Of a stretch of 64,000 nt of DNA, positions 59,232 to 64,000 are shown one piece after another; within the stretch, counting starts at the first letter, position 1; each line of letters opens with the position of its first letter. The notes below the pieces were generated by a model, which did not search any database, was not told the origin of the DNA, and was given only the letters and a program-made list of their open reading frames with translations. The stretch is from Paenisporosarcina sp049671445 (GTDB lineage Bacteria; Bacillota; Bacilli; Bacillales_A; Planococcaceae): positions 124,001-188,000 of the forward strand of contig NZ_JBATUX010000118.1 in NCBI RefSeq assembly GCF_049671445.1. Direction: 5' to 3'. Made by a program: the position numbers and the translations under genes.

Positions 59232-59260
59232 TTGACAAGAAACCTAACATATAGTATGAT
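59232..59260 (+). promoter_or_regulatory. glnRA promoter with a second GlnR box
   Basis: TTGACA (59232-59237), 17 bp, TATGAT (59255-59260). TGACAAGAAACCTAACA (59233-59249) matches the GlnR pattern except one base and overlaps the -35 box. Two sites are also used at B. subtilis glnRA. Confidence 0.85.
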
Positions 59261-59288
59261 AACACTTGTGAAAGCGTAGGTGAGTCAA

Positions 59289-59669
59289 GTGAGTCAACAA
59301 TTAAGAAGATCCATGCCTTTACTTCCAATTAGCATTGTCATGCAGCTCACGGAGTTGACTGCCAGACAAATACGCTATTATGAAGATCATGATTTAATTC
59401 ATCCAGCTCGTACAGAAGGAAATCGACGCATGTTTTCATTGATTGATGTCGACACTTTATTAGAGATAAAAGACTTTCTCGAACAAGGTATCAATATGGC
59501 GGGGATAAAAAAATTGTTTGAATTGAAGAACCAACCAGTTATTCCAGAAATAAAAGCCCAGATGACGGATGCGGAACTACGAAGTATTTTGAGAATTGAA
59601 ATGCAACAAGCAGGAAGATTTCAAAAGGCTTCATTAAGACAAGGTGATTTATCTCGTTTTTACCACTAA
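59289..59669 (+). CDS. glnR: Nitrogen regulator GlnR (MerR family)
   Basis: GlnR represses glnRA when feedback-inhibited glutamine synthetase signals nitrogen excess. The 126-residue protein has the MerR-type winged helix ('RRSMPLLPISIVMQLTELTARQIRYYEDHDLI', residues 6-37) and 'RTEGNRRMFSLIDVDTLLEI'. The C-terminal 'RSILRIEMQQAGRFQK' and 'LRQGDLSRFYH' form the autoinhibitory tail that glutamine synthetase relieves. GTG 59289 gives the family N-terminus and is spaced seven bases from AGGTG; an in-frame GTG at 59280 is too early. Slightly shorter than B. subtilis GlnR (135). Confidence 0.96.
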   Translation: MSQQLRRSMPLLPISIVMQLTELTARQIRYYEDHDLIHPARTEGNRRMFSLIDVDTLLEIKDFLEQGINMAGIKKLFELKNQPVIPEIKAQMTDAELRSILRIEMQQAGRFQKASLRQGDLSRFYH

Positions 59670-59710
59670 ACGAGTAAAAATATAATAAATTTTTAGGAGA
59701 GTGACAAGAA

Positions 59711-61045
59711 GTGAGCAAGTACACAAAAAGCGACATTCAAAAGTTTGTAAAAGAGCAAGAAGTTAATTTTATCCGTTTACAATTTTCCGATATTCTTGGA
59801 ACGATTAAAAATGTTGAGATACCTGTCAGCCAGCTTGACAAAGCTCTCGATAATAAAATGATGTTTGATGGTTCTTCAATTGAAGGTTTCGTTCGTATTG
59901 AAGAATCTGACATGTACTTAGTTCCAGATTTAAATACGTGGGTTGTCTTCCCATGGATTACGGGTAAAGGCAAAGTCGCACGTTTAATTTGTGACGTTAA
60001 CAAAGCTGATGGAACACCTTTCGCTGGAGATCCACGCAGTAACTTAAAACGTGTATTAAAAGAAATGGAAGAGTTAGGATTTACAAGCTTTAACTTAGGA
60101 CCTGAACCTGAATTTTTCTTATTCAAATTAGATGAACGCGGTGAACCAACACTTGAATTAAATGATACAGGTGGATATTTCGATTTAGCACCAATGGACT
60201 TAGGCGAAAACTGCCGACGTGATATTGTTCTAGAATTAGAAGAAATGGGCTTTGAAATCGAAGCTTCTCACCATGAAGTAGCACCAGGACAACATGAAAT
60301 TGACTTTAAATATGCAGATGCTGTTACAGCATGTGATAACATTCAAACATTTAAATTAGTTGTTAAGACAATCGCACGTAAGCACGGATTACATGCTACA
60401 TTTATGCCTAAACCATTATTTGGTGTAAACGGTTCAGGAATGCACATGAACGTGTCATTATTTAATGGAAAAGACAATGCTTTCTTTGACGAGTCTGGTG
60501 ATCTTAAGTTAAGTGAAACAGCTTATCAATTCATGGCAGGTATTTTGAAACATGTTCAAGGATTTACAGCGATTACTAATCCTACTGTTAACTCTTACAA
60601 ACGACTAGTGCCAGGATATGAAGCGCCTTGTTATGTAGCTTGGTCTGCTCAAAACCGTAGCCCGCTAATTCGTATTCCATCTTCTCGTGGTGTAAGTACA
60701 CGCGTAGAAGTACGTTCAGTAGATCCAGCAGCTAATCCATATCTTGCGATGGCTGTAATCTTAAAAGCTGGTCTTGACGGTATCAAAAACAAAATGACAC
60801 CACCACCAGCTGTTGACCGTAACATTTATGTGATGAATAAAGAAGAACGTCGTGCTAATGGCGTTGAAGATCTTCCAGCTACGTTATATGCAGCTTTAGA
60901 AGAACTTGGGAAAAACAAAACGATTCGTGAAGCACTTGGTGAACATATTTATGCTAATTTCGTGGATTCAAAAGAAATCGAATGGGATATGTTCCGTACA
61001 TCTGTACACCCATGGGAACGCGAACAGTATTTGAAAATGTATTAA
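59711..61045 (+). CDS. glnA: Glutamine synthetase (GSI-alpha type)
   Basis: GlnA makes glutamine from glutamate and ammonium. The 444-residue length equals B. subtilis GlnA and marks the GSI-alpha type without adenylylation loop. 'MMFDGSSIEGFVRIEESDMYL' (the Arg62-like feedback-inhibition site is in this block), 'GPEPEFFLF', 'HHEVAPGQHEIDF', 'PKPLFGVNGSGMHMN' and 'RIPSSRGVSTRVEVRSVDPAANPYLA' are all visible. Start is GTG 59711 after AGGAGAGTGAC. It is coexpressed with glnR and ends at a good terminator. Confidence 0.98.
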   Translation: MSKYTKSDIQKFVKEQEVNFIRLQFSDILGTIKNVEIPVSQLDKALDNKMMFDGSSIEGFVRIEESDMYLVPDLNTWVVFPWITGKGKVARLICDVNKADGTPFAGDPRSNLKRVLKEMEELGFTSFNLGPEPEFFLFKLDERGEPTLELNDTGGYFDLAPMDLGENCRRDIVLELEEMGFEIEASHHEVAPGQHEIDFKYADAVTACDNIQTFKLVVKTIARKHGLHATFMPKPLFGVNGSGMHMNVSLFNGKDNAFFDESGDLKLSETAYQFMAGILKHVQGFTAITNPTVNSYKRLVPGYEAPCYVAWSAQNRSPLIRIPSSRGVSTRVEVRSVDPAANPYLAMAVILKAGLDGIKNKMTPPPAVDRNIYVMNKEERRANGVEDLPATLYAALEELGKNKTIREALGEHIYANFVDSKEIEWDMFRTSVHPWEREQYLKMY

Positions 61046-61048
61046 AAT

Positions 61049-61083
61049 AAAAGCGTGGGAGCCAATTGCTCTCACGCTTTTTT
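61049..61083 (+). terminator. Terminator of glnRA
   Basis: AAGCGTGGGAGC / GCTCTCACGCTT stem with loop CAATT, then TTTT. Confidence 0.92.
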
Positions 61084-61418
61084 CATTGGGTTCAGTCAGA
61101 CTATACATTTTGTGTAACGTGCGTTTGAACTAGATGAAAATGTACTCTTTCATTCATACTTCTAAATCTACAGCATTCTTAAACATAGTCTTTCTTGGAA
61201 ATAATAACTACTGATCCCGTTCTATTACCGCTAAATAATTCACAGTTCACCCAATCTATTGACGTAATTTGTTTTCTAAATCATTTTTTAGTAAAACAAT
61301 TGATTCATTGGATTAAAAGTTTGAAATACGGGTATAATCTACTAGGATTAATTATTTAGTAACTAGCACTAAGCTTTCTTTGTTTAGTATTCAAGGAGAA
61401 TTTAGTGGAGGTGATTAA
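61084..61418. other. Gene-free region after glnA
   Basis: About 335 bases of AT-rich sequence. I see only a TATAAT at 61333-61338 that may serve the following small gene; no repeats or open frames of note. Confidence 0.6.
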
Positions 61419-61610
61419 ATGAGGAAAGTCCAAGGGTTAAAAAGATTAATTGCTTATTTTGATTCAGTTAATTACCCGATGACTGAAGATGATTTAATTG
61501 TTCTTTTGACTCAAAAAGAAATCCCTCATACCAGTCCTATTAGCACGATTCTTATTTTCGATCTAAATCATATTGACTGGTGGATTAAAGAACAAAATAA
61601 AATAAAGTAA
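61419..61610 (+). CDS. Small hypothetical protein with strong ribosome site
   Basis: An unrecognised 63-residue protein. It starts with a basic stretch ('MRKVQGLKRLIAYFD'), then 'MTEDDLIVLLTQKEIPHTSP', a hydrophobic strand ('ISTILIFDL') and a Trp-Trp pair ('HIDWWIKEQNK'). No membrane segment or Cys. A near-ideal GTGGAGGTGATTAA ribosome site precedes ATG 61419, and a terminator follows, so it is very likely expressed. Its neighbours (glnA, rlmN) give no clue to function. Confidence 0.75.
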   Translation: MRKVQGLKRLIAYFDSVNYPMTEDDLIVLLTQKEIPHTSPISTILIFDLNHIDWWIKEQNKIK

Positions 61611-61648
61611 AGCCAAAACCCTACTTTCTAGTGGGGTTTTGTGCTTTT
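61610..61648 (+). terminator. Terminator after the small gene
   Basis: AAAGCC-AAAACCC ... GGGGTTTT-GTGCTTTT, an interrupted stem with TACTTTCTAGT in the loop. Confidence 0.7.
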
Positions 61649-61796
61649 ATATAAGTAATTAAGGATGTTATAGGAATAATCACTTCAATTGAGTTCATAA
61701 TGAAGGAGAATGATTTACTGTTGTAATATGATTTTGTAGATTTACGTGAAATATAAAATTTTAAACTGTACAATACGACATTGAAAATTCAATCAG

Positions 61797-61825
61797 TTGT
61801 TATGTGAGCTGGTTTCTAGTAGAAT
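61797..61825 (+). promoter_or_regulatory. Promoter of rlmN
   Basis: TTGTTA (61797-61802), exactly 17 bp, TAGAAT (61820-61825), 36 bases before the start. Confidence 0.6.
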
Positions 61826-61861
61826 GAGTACTGATTTTGTTTTATGAAAAGAGGGTATCAA

Positions 61862-62932
61862 ATGAAAACATCTATATTTGGATTAACATTAGAACAGCTA
61901 ACTACTTGGCTTCTAGATAATGGACAAAAAAAATACCGTGCAGAACAAATTTGGGATTGGTTATATATAAAACGTATTACTGAGTTTGCACAAATGGCCA
62001 ACGTGAGTAAAGAATGTATACAATTATTAGAAGATAACTTTGTTCTTTACACGCTGGAACAAAGTGTTAAACAAGAATCAGCAGACGGAACGATTAAATT
62101 CTTGTTTAAGATGCAGGATGGAAACTTAATTGAAACGGTATTAATGCGATTTAAGTATGGCTCTTCAGTTTGTGTTACGACACAAGTAGGGTGTAATATT
62201 GGCTGCAGTTTTTGTGCCAGTGGACTATTGAAAAAGAGTCGTGATTTATCTTCAGGAGAAATTGTGGAGCAAATTATGAAAGTTCAACAACATCTTGATG
62301 AAGTGAAAAAAGAAGAACGTGTTAGCCATATTGTTGTAATGGGTATTGGTGAACCATTTGATAATTACACGAACTTAATGAGCTTCTTAAGTGTTGTTAA
62401 CTCTCAAAAAGGGCTTGCAATCGGTGCTCGACATATTACGGTATCGACAAGTGGAATCGTACCAAAAATTTACGATTACGCAGATGAAGGTCTTCAAGTG
62501 AATTTAGCTATATCAATTCATGCTCCTACCAATGAATTACGTACACGCATAATGAAAATCAATAAAGCTTATCCAATTGAAAAACTGATGGATGCTATTG
62601 ATTATTACCTAGAAAAAACAAACCGACGAATTACGTTTGAATATATCCTACTACGCGATGTAAACGATCACGTAGAAGAAGCCGTTAAGTTAGCGAAACT
62701 TCTTGAAAACAAACGTCACCTTTCATACGTCAACTTAATTCCTTACAACCCGGTTGATGAACATGGGCAATACCAACAAAGTACTCCTGAAGCAATTAGT
62801 GCGTTTTACGATGCACTTAAGAAAAAGGGAATTAACTGTGGTGTACGCCATGAACAAGGAGCCGACATCGACGCTGCTTGTGGTCAATTAAGAAGTAAGC
62901 AAATTAAAAAAGCCGACAAAGTACAAGCCTAA
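61862..62932 (+). CDS. rlmN: 23S rRNA/tRNA adenine-C2 methyltransferase RlmN
   Basis: A 356-residue radical-SAM methyltransferase that methylates A2503 of 23S rRNA and A37 of some tRNAs. The CxxxCxxC cluster motif is in 'GCNIGCSFCASGLLKKSRDL' (near residue 116). 'VVMGIGEPFDNYTNLMSFL', 'GARHITVSTSGIVPKI' and 'EYILLRDVND' follow, and the two family cysteines that carry the methyl group are in 'CASG' and near the end in 'DAACGQLRSK'. The 'CASGLLKKSRDL' form is that of Listeria and lactobacilli rather than the 'CASTLGG' form of B. subtilis YloN. ATG 61862 follows AAAGAGGGTATC. Confidence 0.94.
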   Translation: MKTSIFGLTLEQLTTWLLDNGQKKYRAEQIWDWLYIKRITEFAQMANVSKECIQLLEDNFVLYTLEQSVKQESADGTIKFLFKMQDGNLIETVLMRFKYGSSVCVTTQVGCNIGCSFCASGLLKKSRDLSSGEIVEQIMKVQQHLDEVKKEERVSHIVVMGIGEPFDNYTNLMSFLSVVNSQKGLAIGARHITVSTSGIVPKIYDYADEGLQVNLAISIHAPTNELRTRIMKINKAYPIEKLMDAIDYYLEKTNRRITFEYILLRDVNDHVEEAVKLAKLLENKRHLSYVNLIPYNPVDEHGQYQQSTPEAISAFYDALKKKGINCGVRHEQGADIDAACGQLRSKQIKKADKVQA

Positions 62933-62940
62933 CTATACCA

Positions 62941-62974
62941 AAAAAACGCTTCTCACAATGAGAAGCGTTTTTTT
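62941..62974 (+). terminator. Terminator of rlmN
   Basis: AAAAAACGCTTCTC / GAGAAGCGTTTTTT stem with loop ACAAT. Confidence 0.93.
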
Positions 62975-63044
62975 ACATTCTACTAACACCTTGTTGCCAA
63001 CCTCAGGAGGAAAATAAGATAATTTTAAGGAAGCTTACAACTCC

Positions 63045-63298
63045 ATGATGCGAATATATTATGAGGAGCTAGTGAGATTTGGAGTGCATCTTACTGAAAG
63101 AGTAACGTACTCATTTTTAAATACAAAAAAAAAGATGCAGTCCCAAGATATAGGACAGTAATTTTGTACAACCCGGAAGGAAGAGCAAAGCGTCAACCTG
63201 TACTCGATTTCTCAAAAGCCACAGCCTTCCATTGTAAAATGGATCACGTTTCTAGTAAAGGATTCGTCAGAAGCATTCAAGATACCCTAGTGCAGTAA
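63045..63298 (+). pseudogene. Split unknown gene with a frame change at an A9 run (pseudogene or programmed -1 frameshift)
   Basis: Two open parts read through each other with coding-like composition. Frame 1 from ATG 63045 gives 'MMRIYYEELVRFGVHLTERV' then 'TYSFLNTKK' up to a run of nine A (63125-63133), and would stop at 63159-63161 after 38 residues. The -1 frame after the A-run continues 'DAVPRYRTVILYNPEGRAKR', 'QPVLDFSKATAFHCKMD', ending at TAA 63296-63298. Joined, the protein would have about 84 residues. The site reads A AAA AAG in the zero frame, the classic bacterial -1 slippery heptamer; loss of one A from an A10 run would give the same picture. I do not recognise the protein. A terminator lies just after. 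Confidence 0.6.
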
Positions 63299-63308
63299 TT
63301 GGGCCAAC

Positions 63309-63333
63309 AAAGGACTGGTAGTGTCCTTTTTTG
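63309..63333 (+). terminator. Terminator after the split gene
   Basis: AAAGGACT / AGTGTCCTTT hairpin with loop GGT, then TTTG. Confidence 0.75.
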
Positions 63334-63421
63334 CTATTAAAAATAAATCATTAATTAAATACTAGTTCCTATTAGTTATACATAAGATAAAGTAACACCA
63401 CATCAAAAAAGGAGGATCGAA

Positions 63422-63679
63422 GTGAGCGAAACGAAAAATCAAGCACCTTTTGATAAAATGATGATAGTTCGTACGGTCGTTTTATTTTTTGCTTGGATTA
63501 ATCAGTATTTGGTCATGAAGGGAAATAGTCCGTTACCATTTACTCCTGAAGAGTACCAAGTTGGAGCAACAGCACTTATAACGTTTATAGCTTCTATGTG
63601 GGCTTGGTGGAAAAATAACGATGTGCGCTTCAAAGCTCGACGCAATACACAGTATTTGAGAGATAAAGGATTAAAATAA
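63422..63679 (+). CDS. SPP1-family holin-like protein
   Basis: An 85-residue membrane protein with two hydrophobic segments (residues about 14-32 and 46-62), the second ending in 'WAWWKNNDVRFKA'. 'MIVRTVVLFFAWINQYLVMKG', 'PLPFTPEEYQV' and the Trp-Trp-Lys-Asn-Asn block are the pattern of SPP1-type phage holins, which also occur as chromosomal genes. Start is GTG 63422 after AAAGGAGGATC. No endolysin, tail or other phage gene is nearby, so it is a lone remnant or a domesticated gene. Confidence 0.8.
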   Translation: MSETKNQAPFDKMMIVRTVVLFFAWINQYLVMKGNSPLPFTPEEYQVGATALITFIASMWAWWKNNDVRFKARRNTQYLRDKGLK

Positions 63680-63725
63680 ATCAATCATTCAAATAGTAGC
63701 ATTTCATGAAAAAGAACACAAAAAG

Positions 63726-63754
63726 GCCGACTGAAGATGAAAATGTCAGTCGGC
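63726..63754. terminator. Hairpin after the holin-like gene
   Basis: GCCGACTG / CAGTCGGC perfect stem with a 13-base loop, preceded by AAAAAGG on the plus strand. T-run is absent on the plus side; on the minus side it is followed by CCTTTTTGTG. Confidence 0.55.
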
Positions 63755-63830
63755 GTGATATCGGCTCAACAACAGTGTAGCATAATATTGAATACTGGTA
63801 AAGCAGCAAATTAATCTTCTGAAGAACTAT

Positions 63831-63871
63831 AAAAAAGTCCCTTACACTAAAGTAAAGTGTAAGGGCTTTTA
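63831..63871 (-). terminator. Terminator of lexA (works on both strands)
   Basis: AAAAAAGTCCCTTACACT / AGTGTAAGGGCTTTT stem; on the minus strand it follows the lexA stop by a few bases and ends in TTTTTT. Confidence 0.88.
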
Positions 63872-63877
63872 ACTTAC

Positions 63878-64000
63878 TTAATGGAGGTGACGGTAAACGC
63901 CTACAACTTTCCCTAGTATCGAAACTTTCTCGACGATAATTGGCTCCATAGATGAATTTTCTGGTTGAAGTCGGAAGTAGGATTCTTCTTTAAAGAAACG
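63878..64000 (-). CDS. lexA: LexA repressor, C-terminal end only (gene continues past the window)
   Basis: The last 41 codons of a minus-strand gene, ending at TAA 63880-63878. The visible residues start 'RFFKEESYFRLQPENSSMEP' and continue 'IIVEKVSILGKVVGVYRHLH'. This matches the C-terminal end of the LexA/S24 peptidase domain (the 'RLQPEN' and 'ILGKVVG' blocks). LexA is the SOS repressor; its recognition box is present at recA in this window. The N-terminal HTH and catalytic Ser lie outside. Confidence 0.9.
   Translation of the reverse strand, partial: RFFKEESYFRLQPENSSMEPIIVEKVSILGKVVGVYRHLH

Noticed and set aside
1..64000. tRNA, rRNA, T-box, FMN or lysine riboswitches
   Set aside because: I looked for their hallmark sequences next to amino-acid, flavin and lysine genes and found none convincing.

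Overview
This is an AT-rich, gene-dense stretch of a Gram-positive, endospore-forming chromosome of the order Bacillales. Most of the gene order matches the nusA-to-glnA arc of Bacillus subtilis. Spore genes (dpaA/dpaB, spoVS, cotE, tgl, a SpoIIIE-type translocase) show a sporulating lineage. The Listeria/lactobacilli-type RlmN, missing dapG and ylxY, and nup genes inserted next to ymfF suggest a member of the Planococcaceae (Sporosarcina/Planococcus/Psychrobacillus-like). That last placement is inference; no marker in the window proves it.

Region 1 (1-9,500) is the transcription-translation block nusA-ylxR-ylxQ-infB-ylxP-rbfA, then truB-ribF, rpsO with a leader, and pnp. Region 2 (9,500-16,200) has the M16 peptidase mlpA, then an accessory gap (10,771-12,400) holding a divergent XRE regulator/membrane-protein pair surrounded by hairpin repeats. 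Next come ymxH-dpaA-dpaB (dipicolinate), asd and dapA. Region 3 (16,300-26,200) has rnjB, spoIIIE/ftsK, a GntR regulator and a four-gene nucleoside ABC importer (nupNOPQ-like). Region 4 (26,200-33,600) is the ymf cluster (two M16-family proteins, SDR, DUF3243, DUF3388, RodZ-like), pgsA and cinA. Region 5 (33,700-45,600) has recA with a LexA box, rny, ymdB, spoVS, miaB, ricA, cotE, mutS and mutL.

Region 6 (45,600-51,200) runs mainly on the minus strand: spore transglutaminase tgl, two small unrecognised ORFs, a SET-domain protein and an Mn-type ABC importer. Region 7 (51,400-61,100) has glpK-glpD-lysophospholipase-like hydrolase-miaA-hfq, a rhodanese with a CsoR/CstR-like operator, a TRIC-family membrane protein on the minus strand, ynbB, and glnRA with two GlnR boxes. 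Region 8 (61,100-64,000) has a small unknown gene, rlmN, a split or frameshifted unknown gene, a lone SPP1-family holin-like protein and the 3' end of lexA on the minus strand.

The genes form several working sets: rRNA/tRNA maturation and RNA decay (rbfA, truB, miaA, miaB, rlmN, pnp, rnjB, rny, hfq), spore coat and dipicolinate synthesis (with three candidate sigma-K promoters), DNA repair (recA, mutSL, lexA), and glycerol and nitrogen metabolism. I found no rRNA, tRNA, CRISPR array or complete insertion sequence. I found no convincing large novel system. The best leads are the accessory gap at 10.8-12.4 kb, the A9 frameshift gene at 63.05-63.30 kb, the rhodanese operator, and the 21-bp tandem repeat upstream of cotE.
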